Shown piece after piece: positions 36,919-45,505 of a stretch of 64,000 bases of DNA (position 1 is the stretch's first letter; every line of letters begins with the position of its first letter). The notes beneath the pieces are model-generated. The model had not been told where the DNA came from. It worked only from the letters and a program-made list of their open reading frames with translations, and searched no databases. The translations under genes and the position numbers were made by a program. Origin of the DNA: Bordetella genomosp. 12 (GTDB lineage: Bacteria > Pseudomonadota > Gammaproteobacteria > Burkholderiales > Burkholderiaceae_B); contig NZ_NEVU01000001.1 of assembly GCF_002261355.1 (NCBI RefSeq), positions 1,094,283 through 1,158,282 of the forward strand. Direction: 5' to 3'.

Positions 36919-37362
36919 GTGATCCGCTCCCTGAAGTACTGCTTGCTGCCCGCGCTGCTCATCGGCGCAGTCGCCCAGGCGCAAACGCAAAACCGGTTGA
37001 CCGGGCCGGCGCCCGTCAGCGCGCCCGCCGCGGCCCCCGTCAGCGCACCCGCCCCTGCGCCGGCGACCGCGGCGCCCGTGGTGCGCCAGGTGGACGTGAC
37101 GCCCGCCGCCGCCCCGCCGCCCGCCGCGCCCGCGCAAACCGCGTTCGTGGAGGAAAATCCGGGCGACGTCACGCGCGCCCTGATGGAGGCGCAGGCCGAC
37201 GGCCGCCGCGCCGGCCCGGGCCTGCGGCTGCAGGGGCCGGTGGCCACGGCCGCGTGGCGCCGCTACCTCAACAGTTTCGATCAGCCGCTGCCGCAGTGGT
37301 TCGACGCCAACGCGACCAACGGCAAGGGCGGCTCGGGCGGCGGCTCGGGCGCGGGCCGGTAG
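36919..37362 (+). CDS. DUF3613-domain secreted protein
   Basis: Small exported protein of 147 residues in the Tad operon; function unknown. Signal peptide about 1-21 (ends AQAQ), then a 55-residue Ala/Pro linker. A conserved C-terminal block matches the DUF3613 pattern (GDVTRALMEAQADGRRAGPGL, and AWRRYLNSFDQPLPQWF), and the end is a Gly/Ser tail. The start is a GTG with GGAG nine bases upstream. DUF3613 genes recur between tadD and tadG in beta-proteobacteria, so it is probably an accessory periplasmic part. Confidence 0.8.
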   Translation: MIRSLKYCLLPALLIGAVAQAQTQNRLTGPAPVSAPAAAPVSAPAPAPATAAPVVRQVDVTPAAAPPPAAPAQTAFVEENPGDVTRALMEAQADGRRAGPGLRLQGPVATAAWRRYLNSFDQPLPQWFDANATNGKGGSGGGSGAGR

Positions 37363-37369
37363 GCCGGTG

Positions 37370-39544
37370 ATGGACGGGCGCAACCGGTCCCGGGATCAGC
37401 GTGGCTCCATTCTGGTGTCGGCCGCGCTCATCATCCTGGTCGGCATCCTCCTTCTGGGGGGCGCGCAGCTCGGCTATTTCTATTACGTCAAACGCGAGCT
37501 GCAGAAAGCCGCCGACCTGGGCGCGTTGACGGCCGCGCAGATGCTCGATGGCACCACCTGCACCTGGGCCGCCGCGGCGGCCAGGGCCAATGTGCGCGAA
37601 AACCTGAGCGGCTACGCCGACGCGCTGCTGGCCACCGAGGTGAGCTGCTATCGCTGGGACCCGGACAACGCCGCGCTGGCGCCGCGTTTCGTGCGCGCGC
37701 CCGCGGCCAACGAGCGCTTGAATGCCGTGCGGGTGCAAGTGACCCTGCCGGTCTCGGCGCTCTTTCCCTATGTCAGCGCCCGCACCCTGCAAGCCGAAGC
37801 GGTGGCGGCCCGGCCAGCGGAACCGGTGGCCGCTTTCTGGGTCGGCACGACCCTGGCCCGGACCACGGGCGGGGTCTTGACGGACCTGCTCAAGCAGGTC
37901 GGTCTGGACCTGGGCGGAACCTCGCTGGCCGGCTATGACGCCGGGCTGGCCAACGTCAAGATCACGCCGGCCGGGCTGCTCAAGCAATTGGGCATTCCGG
38001 TGCCGGCCAATATTTCGCTGGGCGACTTCAATCAACTGCTGGCCGCCAATACCCGCCTGCTGGGCGATGTGCTCGATGCCGTGGTGACGGTGGCCGGCCA
38101 GCAGCAATTGCTCGCGGCCAATGTCGGCCTGCTCAATGCCATCCGGACCAAGGTCGGCGCCTCCGACCTGGCCCTGGCGCTGGGGTCGGCCGGCAATGTG
38201 GCGGGCCTGTTCGCCAACATCACCGGCCCGGATGTCAGTTCGGCCTTGAACGTGGAGCTGGGGGCGCTGGACCTCCTCGCGGCGGCCATAGGCGTGGGAA
38301 CGGGTGATCATGCGGTCGTGACCGACCTGTCGCTGCCCATTCTGGATCTGTTGACGATCAGCGCCAAGGCCTGGGTCATCGAGCCGCCGTCGATCGGTAT
38401 TGGGGGCGTCGGCACGCAAGCCTACACCGCCCAGGTGCGGACGTTTCTCCGCATCAGCACGCCCAACCAGCAGCCCGTCTCCCTGCTCGGCAATCTGCTG
38501 AGTTTCTCGCTCAATATTCCCCTGACGGTGGACGTGGTCTCGGGCAAAGGCACGATCACCAGCCTTTGCACCGCCAAGGATGCGCAGAACCGCGATCTGG
38601 CGACAGTGCGGGCGGACTCATCGCTCATGCGCATGTGCATCGGCGGGCCGCCCGCAGGCGCCGATGCCAACTGGCCTTTTTCCACGAAATACAGTTGCGA
38701 CGACGGTTATGCCAGCCAGCAGTTGCTCAAGCTGTCCCTGCTGGGGGTGAATCTGGCCAGCCTCAGTACCAGCAAAGTCAGCGTCCCGGCGCTGGCGGCC
38801 ACGGGGCAGGCGGATTTCCATGCGGGCCAGACGCTGACGCTGCCGCCGGGAGGCAATCCGCTGGCGATCGGCACGACGGCCAAGCATCTGACCGATGCGC
38901 TGCTGGCGCTGATCGTGGGCAACAGCCTGAACAATGGCAACGCCGCCTTTACCTCCACCAGCGCGCAAACGCAGTTGGTCCAGCAGCTTTGGAACGGCAC
39001 GGCCAGCACGGTCTGCTCGGCCAACAATGCGTCCTGCCGGGGCAAGCGCCTGACCGCCGCGCTGAACCAGATCGAGGAGGCCTCGTCCGGCCTGGGCGGC
39101 TTTGTGGGCGGACTGACGGGTTCCACGCTGGACATCCTGGGCAGCCTGCTAACGCTCAATATCCCCAGCCTGCTGCAAGGAGTGGGCAGTGTGGTCAGCG
39201 GGGTGCTGGGGCTGGTGGGCGGCTTGCTCAATGGCCTGCTGGACGTGCTGGGCCTGAATACCTGCAGCGGCTATCTCGCGGGCAGCGAAACGGGCTGCCT
39301 CAATCAGCTCAAAAGCGCGCTGAGCACCACGCCCAACAACGCACCCGGAGCAGGCAATGCGTCCAACGCCGTCACGGCGCTGGTGGGGCTGGTGCTCAAG
39401 GTGCTGCAGCCGGCGCTCGACGCCGTCGGCGCCTCCGTGCTGCAGCCGCTGATCAACGACACCCTCGGGCTCAAGGTCGGCCTGACCGATGTTCACATGC
39501 TGTCCGTGGACTGCGATGGCAAAGGAGTGCAGCTTGTTTACTGA
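37370..39544 (+). CDS. TadG-like pilus-associated protein
   Basis: Protein of 724 residues. The N-terminus QRGSILVSAALIILVGILLLGGAQLGYFYYVKRELQKAADLGAL is the TadG/TadE-type membrane helix (residues about 10-50, with the AADLGAL segment). The remainder is extracytoplasmic, Gly/Leu/Ala-rich, with about a dozen Cys. No von Willebrand A MIDAS motif (DxSxS) is visible, so it differs from the vWA-bearing TadG form. The C-terminal third (GSVVSGVLGLVGGLLNGLLDVLG, split by Cys-rich loops) resembles in style the Gly-rich lipoprotein at 22.3-24.0 kb. ATG 37370 follows GTG in frame. Confidence 0.82.
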   Translation: MDGRNRSRDQRGSILVSAALIILVGILLLGGAQLGYFYYVKRELQKAADLGALTAAQMLDGTTCTWAAAAARANVRENLSGYADALLATEVSCYRWDPDNAALAPRFVRAPAANERLNAVRVQVTLPVSALFPYVSARTLQAEAVAARPAEPVAAFWVGTTLARTTGGVLTDLLKQVGLDLGGTSLAGYDAGLANVKITPAGLLKQLGIPVPANISLGDFNQLLAANTRLLGDVLDAVVTVAGQQQLLAANVGLLNAIRTKVGASDLALALGSAGNVAGLFANITGPDVSSALNVELGALDLLAAAIGVGTGDHAVVTDLSLPILDLLTISAKAWVIEPPSIGIGGVGTQAYTAQVRTFLRISTPNQQPVSLLGNLLSFSLNIPLTVDVVSGKGTITSLCTAKDAQNRDLATVRADSSLMRMCIGGPPAGADANWPFSTKYSCDDGYASQQLLKLSLLGVNLASLSTSKVSVPALAATGQADFHAGQTLTLPPGGNPLAIGTTAKHLTDALLALIVGNSLNNGNAAFTSTSAQTQLVQQLWNGTASTVCSANNASCRGKRLTAALNQIEEASSGLGGFVGGLTGSTLDILGSLLTLNIPSLLQGVGSVVSGVLGLVGGLLNGLLDVLGLNTCSGYLAGSETGCLNQLKSALSTTPNNAPGAGNASNAVTALVGLVLKVLQPALDAVGASVLQPLINDTLGLKVGLTDVHMLSVDCDGKGVQLVY

Positions 39545-39553
39545 GAGGCGAGC

Positions 39554-40936
39554 ATGAGCGAAGTCCCGCTCAACGATGGCCTGGACGTGTATGTGTGGGA
39601 GGGCAGCTCCGATATCGCCCTGCGCACCGAACGTGCCCTGGCGGGCTATGACGCCACGGTGATACATGCCGATGCGTCGGCGACCTCCTTGCCGCACGAC
39701 CGCGACGCGGCGCGGCTGGCCGTGGCCGTCGTGTCGGTGACCATCATGGGCGATGGCCGTTTCTCCAGTGATTGGCTGGCCACGCAGGGCATCCCCGTGG
39801 TCTGGGTCGCGGGCGAGGAGCGCAGCCATGACCGCCGCTTCTATCCGCCGGAGTACTCCTATACCTTGCCGCTGGCCTTCAGCGGCGCCGAATTGCGCCG
39901 TCTGCTGTTCCGGGTGGCCGGGATCGCGCAGCGCGCGGCCGCCCCCGACGGCCCCCGGCCGCCGCCGCCGCTGGTGGCCGAATCCGCCGCGATGCAGAAC
40001 CTGCTGGCCGAAGCCACGATGTTCGCCGACTGCCGCTCCAATGCGCTCATCCATGGAGAAACCGGTGTGGGCAAGGAGCGCGTGGCGCGCTTGCTGCACG
40101 ACGCGGCCGCCTGGGCTGCCGGGCCGTTTGTCGCCGTCAATTGCGGCGCGATTCCGGAAGGGCTGTTCGAGGCGCATTTCTTCGGCCATGCCAAAGGCGC
40201 CTTCACCGGCGCGGTCGGTGCGCACAAGGGCTATTTCGAGCAAGCGCACGGCGGCACGCTGTTTCTCGATGAAATCGGCGACCTGCCTCTGTATCAGCAG
40301 GTCAAGCTGCTGCGCGTGCTGGAGCAAAGCACCGTGACGCGTCTGGGCTCGACGACCGAAGTGCCGGTGGCCTTCCGGCTGGTGGCCGCCACCAACAAGG
40401 ACTTGCGGAGTCTGGTGGCGCAGGGCGAGTTCCGTCCCGATCTGTATTACCGCCTCGCGGTCATCGAACTGCACATTCCCAACCTGGAGGCGCGCGGCCC
40501 GGCCGAAAAGCGGGCGCTCCTGCAGGCCATGCTGCGGCAGCAGGGCATCCATGAGGACGTGCCGCAGTGGGTGCTGCAACGCGTGGAAAGCCTGCAGTTT
40601 CCCGGTAACGTGCGCGAACTGTCCAATCTGGCCGAGCGCGTGGCCATCGTCAGGCGCCAGTTACAGGACTGGGATGCCGGGCGGTTGACGCGCATTTTCG
40701 ACGGCTATGGCGGCGGCGTGAAAGCGCCGCCGGCGGTGGTGCCGGCCGCCGCCCTGTCCGGCGCCGAGCGTGCCGAGCGCGAACGCATCCTGGCCGCGCT
40801 GGACAGCAACGGCTGGCGCCGCCAGGATACCGCCCACCATCTGGGCATCAGCCGCAAAGTCTTGTGGGAAAAAATGCGCAAATTGCGCCTGGGCGAGCCG
40901 CAGGGCGAGACCATCGACGGGCTGGGTGAGGCTTAG
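39554..40936 (+). CDS. Sigma-54-dependent transcriptional activator
   Basis: Enhancer-binding protein of 460 residues, final gene of the Tad locus. The N-terminal 125 residues look like a degenerate receiver domain; the acidic pocket and Lys are not evident. The AAA+ domain (about 140-370) has Walker A GETGVGKE at 168-175, the sigma-54-contacting GAFTGA at 215-220 and Walker B TLFLDE at 235-240. A Fis-type HTH closes the protein ([23 protein letters not shown]). It is an obvious candidate to drive the pilus genes from a -24/-12 promoter. ATG 39554 has GAGAGG upstream. Confidence 0.93.
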   Translation: MSEVPLNDGLDVYVWEGSSDIALRTERALAGYDATVIHADASATSLPHDRDAARLAVAVVSVTIMGDGRFSSDWLATQGIPVVWVAGEERSHDRRFYPPEYSYTLPLAFSGAELRRLLFRVAGIAQRAAAPDGPRPPPPLVAESAAMQNLLAEATMFADCRSNALIHGETGVGKERVARLLHDAAAWAAGPFVAVNCGAIPEGLFEAHFFGHAKGAFTGAVGAHKGYFEQAHGGTLFLDEIGDLPLYQQVKLLRVLEQSTVTRLGSTTEVPVAFRLVAATNKDLRSLVAQGEFRPDLYYRLAVIELHIPNLEARGPAEKRALLQAMLRQQGIHEDVPQWVLQRVESLQFPGNVRELSNLAERVAIVRRQLQDWDAGRLTRIFDGYGGGVKAPPAVVPAAALSGAERAERERILAALDSNGWRRQDTAHHLGISRKVLWEKMRKLRLGEPQGETIDGLGEA

Positions 40937-40983
40937 CCGCGCCAAACCGCGTTCTGCCCCGATTTTCCGGGTGGACGCGGATA

Positions 40984-41024
40984 CGAATATTCGCGATTAG
41001 TTGCTATAGTGCGGTACTTACCGC
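40984..41024 (+). promoter_or_regulatory. Promoter region of the DUF2968 gene with two palindromes
   Basis: A TATAGT -10 box (41005-41010) is preceded by the palindrome CGAATATTCG (40984-40993, near the -35 position). It is followed at once by the hairpin GCGGTA-CT-TACCGC (41011-41024), which covers the expected start of the RNA. GGGGAAGG then leads to the ATG at 41037. Confidence 0.5.
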
Positions 41025-41036
41025 ATAGGGGAAGGA

Positions 41037-41732
41037 ATGAAGATCGATATCCTGGGGAAAGGCACGCGCCTGGCCATGGCCGGCACGATCCTGTCCGCGC
41101 TGGCGGCCTGCGCCACGACCCAGCCGCAAGCCGAGCGCCCGGTGGTGCAACAGGTCGAAGACAAAGACGCCGCGACCACGGCCGTGACGCCGCCGCCGCC
41201 CGCTGCGCCCGCCGCGCCGCGCGTCAGCTCCACCGCCACCGAGTTGCAGGGGTTGATCCAGTCGCGCCAGGTATCCGAATTGCGCACGGCGTATAACGGC
41301 AGCTACGGCGCCAGCCTGCTGTTCAAGCCCGACGACCAGACGTATTTCGTCGTGCTGTTCCAGCACAAGGATTTCTGGCGCGTCATCAAAACCCGCAACG
41401 CCGCCCAGGCCGAGTCCACCTATCGCGCTTTCGTCGCTCGCTCCTCGGAGCTGGCCGGCATAGAGATCAAACGCATCCTCCTGCAGGCCGAGTACACCCA
41501 GGCCGAGCAGCAACTGGCCGCGCGCAACGCTGAGCTGGCCTCCTTGCAGGCCGATCAGGCCCTGCGCCAGGAGCAGGAGCAGCAGGTGGCGGCGCGCCAG
41601 GAACAGTCGCTCCAGGAAACCCAGGCGCTCACCGATCAGAACAAGGACGTGCATCAGCAATTGCGTGCGTTGCAACGCCAGATCGACACGCTGCAAGCTG
41701 AGCAAATGCGCATCAACAACCGGCGCAAATAA
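41037..41732 (+). CDS. DUF2968-family lipoprotein
   Basis: Predicted lipoprotein of 231 residues: signal peptide with lipobox LAAC (Cys25), a Pro/Ala linker (about 45-62), and a globular part beginning STATELQGLIQSRQVSELRTAYNGSYGASLLF. A long Gln/Glu/Ala-rich coiled coil makes up the last 90 residues (AEYTQAEQQLAARNAELASL and on). It matches the DUF2968 family, known mainly from Bordetella and Burkholderia relatives; no function is established. It has its own promoter and is monocistronic. Confidence 0.82.
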   Translation: MKIDILGKGTRLAMAGTILSALAACATTQPQAERPVVQQVEDKDAATTAVTPPPPAAPAAPRVSSTATELQGLIQSRQVSELRTAYNGSYGASLLFKPDDQTYFVVLFQHKDFWRVIKTRNAAQAESTYRAFVARSSELAGIEIKRILLQAEYTQAEQQLAARNAELASLQADQALRQEQEQQVAARQEQSLQETQALTDQNKDVHQQLRALQRQIDTLQAEQMRINNRRK

Positions 41733-41807
41733 AGAGATGCTCCCGGGGGCGTGCTCCCGGACTTTGTCATCCCTTGTTTTTCCGGCTGGATTCTCCATCT
41801 ATCCGCC

Positions 41808-42242
41808 ATGGCATTGAAAGTTTTCGATCTCGAGTGCGAGCACGGACACGTCTTCGAGGGCTGGTTCTCCTCCCATGACGACTACGACGCTCAGCAGGCG
41901 CGCGGCTTGCTGAGCTGTCCGGTCTGCGCCTCGGGCAGCATCACCAAGCGCCTGTCGGCGCCGCATCTCAATGTGGCGCACCTGCATCAATCCGCGCCTG
42001 CCCCCACCGCCGCGCCTGCCGCCATGCAGGCCGAAGTCATGCGTAAAGTGCGCGAGCTATTGCGCCAGACCGAAAACGTCGGCGCCGGCTTTGCGACCGA
42101 AGCCCGCCGCATCCACGAAGGCGAGGCGGCGCTGCGCCCGATACGCGGCACCGCCACGGCCGACGAGCGCGCCGAACTGGCCGAAGACGGCATCGAGGTG
42201 CTGTCGGTGCCGTCCTTTCTGGACGACGATCAGCTTCAGTAA
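41808..42242 (+). CDS. DUF1178-family protein
   Basis: Protein of 144 residues, DUF1178. N-terminal MALKVFDLECEHGHVFEGWF and SCPVCASGS suggest a small zinc-binding module formed by Cys10, nearby His residues and the CPVC pair. The middle is Ala/Pro-rich, and the C-terminal helices include RKVRELLRQTENVG and RRIHEGEAALRPIRG. Function unknown. The start at 41808 fits the family; upstream in-frame sequence is non-conserved. It ends before a hairpin shared with convergent efp. Confidence 0.87.
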   Translation: MALKVFDLECEHGHVFEGWFSSHDDYDAQQARGLLSCPVCASGSITKRLSAPHLNVAHLHQSAPAPTAAPAAMQAEVMRKVRELLRQTENVGAGFATEARRIHEGEAALRPIRGTATADERAELAEDGIEVLSVPSFLDDDQLQ

Positions 42243-42276
42243 ACCGGGGCCGGCCACTGCTCCTGGCCCCCAAAAG

Positions 42277-42306
42277 CAAACGCCCACCGGCAAAGGTGGG
42301 CGTTTG
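42277..42306 (-). terminator. Bidirectional terminator between the DUF1178 gene and efp
   Basis: The arms CAAACGCCCACC/GGTGGGCGTTTG (12 bp) with a 6-base loop lie between two convergent genes. A short T-run follows on the efp side. Confidence 0.8.
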
Positions 42307-42328
42307 GCATACCAGGCAGCGAAGGCGC

Positions 42329-42886
42329 TTAGTTGACGCGGCTGCGGTATTCGTTGGTGCGCGTGTCGATCTCGATCTTGTCGCCAATGGCGCAGAAGAG
42401 CGGCACCGGCAGTTCAAAGCCGGTATTGATCTTGGCCGGCTTGAGCACCTTGCCCGAAGTGTCGCCGCGCACGGCCGGCTCGGTGTAGGTGATTTCGCGA
42501 ACCAGAATCGTCGGCAGTTCGACGGAGATGGCGCGGCCATCGTAGAACACCACTTCAACCGGCATGGCTTCTTCGAGGTAGTTCAGGGCATCGCCCATGC
42601 TCTCGGCCTCGATTTCGTACTGGTTGTATTCGGTGTCCATGAAGACGTACATCGGGTCGCCGAAGTAGGAGTAGGTGCACTCCTTGCGTTCCAGCATGAC
42701 GATGTCGAACTTTTCGTCGGCCTTGTAGACCGATTCGCTGGCCGAACCCGTCAGCAGGTTCTTGAACTTCAGCTTGACCACGGCGGCGTTACGGCCGGAC
42801 TTGTTGTACTCGGTCTTCTGAACCACCAGCGGGTCCTTGCCAACCATCACCACGTTGCCGACTCGCAATTCCTGAGCGGTTTTCAT
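42329..42886 (-). CDS. efp: Elongation factor P
   Basis: Translation factor of 185 residues that rescues ribosomes stalled on polyproline. It has the three OB/KOW-like domains of EF-P. The modification loop reads NKSGRNAAV with Arg at position 32, so this is the rhamnosylated Arg32 type and not the lysine type modified by EpmA/EpmB. The matching transferase, EarP, is encoded just upstream on the same strand (156-bp gap). Many proline-rich proteins in the window (Tad components, TpsB linker) would be clients. Confidence 0.97.
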   Translation of the reverse strand: MKTAQELRVGNVVMVGKDPLVVQKTEYNKSGRNAAVVKLKFKNLLTGSASESVYKADEKFDIVMLERKECTYSYFGDPMYVFMDTEYNQYEIEAESMGDALNYLEEAMPVEVVFYDGRAISVELPTILVREITYTEPAVRGDTSGKVLKPAKINTGFELPVPLFCAIGDKIEIDTRTNEYRSRVN

Positions 42887-43042
42887 CGATTAAAACTCCG
42901 GGGGGTAAGTGCGCGCTCACCGTGCATGCGCGTGGGCGGATAGCCATCCTGCGCGCCCCGGGAGGCTGTCAAAAAAGATCTTAGCAAGCGCCTGGGACGT
43001 ATGGGCAGGCCATGGCGGCAGACGTGCAGAAAACTCTCTATT

Positions 43043-44131
43043 CTAGCGCGTCTTGATCAAATCCGCGCAGAAATCCGCGAGAGCGTCCCCTAAATCGGGT
43101 CGGGAGGCGAAGGCGGCGTCCCATTCCCGGGCGGCGTGCTGCCAGGCCGTCCCGTCCGGTCCGTGCAGGGCCGCATCCAGCGTGGCGGGCCAATCGGTGC
43201 CCTCTGCCGGCGCATTCCATGCTTGCATCAGCCTGTGCCCGGCCGCCGGCGCCGGGTAGCGCGCCAGCCAGGCCTGCAGTTTGTCCAGGTGGATATCGTC
43301 TTGTTGGGGATAAATCTGCCAGACCAGGGGGCGCGCGGCCCAGGCCGCACGCACGAAAGAATCCTCGCCGCGCACGAAGTTCACATCGGCGCACCAGAGG
43401 AGGCGATCGAAATCGGGTTGGCTCACAAAGGGGATGCGCGCGATCTGCAAGGCGGCGCCGGCGGCCGCCTCCAGCCCGGGCGCCACGCCCTGCGGCACGA
43501 TCAGCAGGGTCGGCGCGCGGCTCAGCGCGCCGGCCAGCGCCCGATAGGGGGCGTTGGGATAGCAGAACAGGGTGAGGGTGCGGCTGTCGGGCTGCTGGCG
43601 GCGCACGCCCAGCGTCTGCAGAAAGGCGTTCTGCGCGGATCGGTCGGCCTGCAGCGCATCGCGTGCGGCGCTCAGGCCGGGTTCGCGGATCAAGCCGCCC
43701 GTGGCGGGCGTGAACCCGGGAAAGAAAAAATGCTTGATCAGCCCGTCCGGGCGTCGTGAAGGCAAGCCATGGCAGCTTTCCACCCAGTCTTCGGCGCTCA
43801 GGTACTCGAGATTGATCCAGACCGGCGGCGGCTGGCTGTGTCGCATCGCCTGCACAAAAGCCGCGGGCGGGTCGCAGGCGAAAGCTTCGATCACGACCTC
43901 GCCGGGGGGCAGCCCCGCGTGCTCGTCCCACCGGAGGATGTCGATGCCCTGGACGTGCTGGCGCGGCGCGGCTGGATCGACCTCGGGCTGCAAGCGGGAG
44001 AAGGCTCCCAGGTCGTCGACCCAGAGGCGGATCTGCCATTGGCGGCCGGTCTGCAGCCGCCGCGCCAGGCGCCAACACACGCCGATATCGCCGTAGTTAT
44101 CGACGACCCGGCAGAAAATATCGGCGCGCAT
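43043..44131 (-). CDS. earP: EF-P arginine rhamnosyltransferase
   Basis: Transfers rhamnose from dTDP-beta-L-rhamnose to Arg32 of EF-P (inverting GT-B glycosyltransferase, formerly DUF2331). In the 362 residues, the N-terminal donor-site region is RVVDNYGDIGVCWRLARRL, with Asp11 and Asp15 matching the essential aspartates of characterised EarP proteins. The C-terminal RGEDSFVRAAWAARPLVWQIY is the other conserved block. It is adjacent to efp, as is common in beta- and gamma-proteobacteria using this pathway. Confidence 0.96.
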   Translation of the reverse strand: MRADIFCRVVDNYGDIGVCWRLARRLQTGRQWQIRLWVDDLGAFSRLQPEVDPAAPRQHVQGIDILRWDEHAGLPPGEVVIEAFACDPPAAFVQAMRHSQPPPVWINLEYLSAEDWVESCHGLPSRRPDGLIKHFFFPGFTPATGGLIREPGLSAARDALQADRSAQNAFLQTLGVRRQQPDSRTLTLFCYPNAPYRALAGALSRAPTLLIVPQGVAPGLEAAAGAALQIARIPFVSQPDFDRLLWCADVNFVRGEDSFVRAAWAARPLVWQIYPQQDDIHLDKLQAWLARYPAPAAGHRLMQAWNAPAEGTDWPATLDAALHGPDGTAWQHAAREWDAAFASRPDLGDALADFCADLIKTR

Positions 44132-44137
44132 GGCGAA

Positions 44138-45343
44138 TCAGTGAAACTTGGCCGGCACGGCCTCGGCGTCTTCCGGCAGCTCGGCATGCACCATCACGCC
44201 CAGCGGGTCCGGGAAGTAGGGCGCACCGCAATCATCGCAGAACTCGGTTTGCAGGCGGCCCGGGATGCGGCGGATATCGCCCACGCCATATTCCTTGAGC
44301 AGGGCAGCGATCTGTTCGACCGGGTCGGCCGCGCCTTCCTCCTCGCCGGGTTGCGCTTCCTCGCGGCCATATACCGGCCAGACGCAGCCGTAGTACACGT
44401 CGTTGCTGTTGCGCGGCGTGAACCCGATGCGGTATTCCTCGACATGCTCCTGACCGCAGCCGGCAATGACCGCGCGCAACTGGTCGGCGGCCAGATTGGT
44501 GGCGCCTTCGAGCCAGCTGACGGCGGCGCGCAGCGACAGCGGCCGCACGCGGCGGTCGGCCTCGCGGTTGCTGACGTAATAGGCGTCGGGCAGCAGGCAC
44601 TCCAGGCCGCAGCCGGGCATCAGGCCGGCCAGCGTGGGCATGGCCTGCTCCGCCCAGCGCGCCAGGCAGGTGTCGCGGCTGGCCTCGTCGGCCTCGGGCT
44701 GCTCTTGCCAACGGAAGATCGGCGCGTGCTCAGGCACGGCCACGGCGGCCACCAGGTAGCGGGTGTCGGCCAGCATGTTGGCGGTCTCGACGGCATTGTC
44801 GATCATCGTGCGCGTGGGCGTGCCGCCCAACGCCTGCCCGGCCAGCCGCTGCATCCATTGCGCGGTTTCCGAAAAGGTACGCGGCATCTGGTCGATGCTG
44901 ACCAGGTGCGGCAGCAGCGCCACGCGGGTGTTGCTGGCCAGCACATGGCCGTGCAACTGCGCCAGCAGCGCTTCCTGGGCGGAGGCCGGGATCGGGCCGG
45001 TCGGGATGGCGTAGCGCGTCCAGGCCACCACCGGTGCGACCAGCAACAGCACATCATGGCGCACGCCGTTTTTCTCGGCCTTCATGGACTCGGACAGCGT
45101 TTCCGCCTGTTCGATCAGCACCTCGTAGGCGCCGATATCGCTTTGCGCCAGGTGATCCAGGGCGGCTTCCAAGGGGCCGTCGCTGCCCGGGCGCAGCAGC
45201 TTGCCGATGGCGTCGGCCAGTTGCTCTTCCCAGTAGATATCCTCGATCCGGCTGCCCGAGCGATTCAGGGCCTGGGCAAGACTGGCCAGGCGGGTTGCCT
45301 CGCGGTTCAAGCGGGGGGCGGTGTTGCTGCGGGTACGGGCCAT
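44138..45343 (-). CDS. DUF2863-family protein
   Basis: Cytosolic protein of 401 residues, DUF2863, restricted mainly to Burkholderiales. No catalytic motif is recognised. The C-terminal end has a CDDCGAPYFPDP zinc-finger-like pair, and acidic stretches (REEAQPGEEEGAADP) separate the parts. It ends six bases before the earP start, so the two may be co-transcribed and it may be linked to translation or EF-P modification (weak inference). Confidence 0.87.
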   Translation of the reverse strand: MARTRSNTAPRLNREATRLASLAQALNRSGSRIEDIYWEEQLADAIGKLLRPGSDGPLEAALDHLAQSDIGAYEVLIEQAETLSESMKAEKNGVRHDVLLLVAPVVAWTRYAIPTGPIPASAQEALLAQLHGHVLASNTRVALLPHLVSIDQMPRTFSETAQWMQRLAGQALGGTPTRTMIDNAVETANMLADTRYLVAAVAVPEHAPIFRWQEQPEADEASRDTCLARWAEQAMPTLAGLMPGCGLECLLPDAYYVSNREADRRVRPLSLRAAVSWLEGATNLAADQLRAVIAGCGQEHVEEYRIGFTPRNSNDVYYGCVWPVYGREEAQPGEEEGAADPVEQIAALLKEYGVGDIRRIPGRLQTEFCDDCGAPYFPDPLGVMVHAELPEDAEAVPAKFH

Positions 45344-45505
45344 GACTTCGTCGGGTCAAAAGATGCGTAACTATCTAGTTTACCGCTCCCGGCGTCTGCG
45401 CTTCTCAATTGTTGCCAATTCCGGAATGGTCCATGAATGAATAGGGGCTTTATTGCGCGTTACCGCAAGCGCACAATGAAGCCATCATATTCAGGAAGTA
45501 TTGCC

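Noticed and set aside
43038..44078. 346-residue minus-strand frame overlapping earP
   Set aside because: It is in a different frame from EarP and Arg/Pro/Ala-rich without motifs; EarP frame is clearly the gene.
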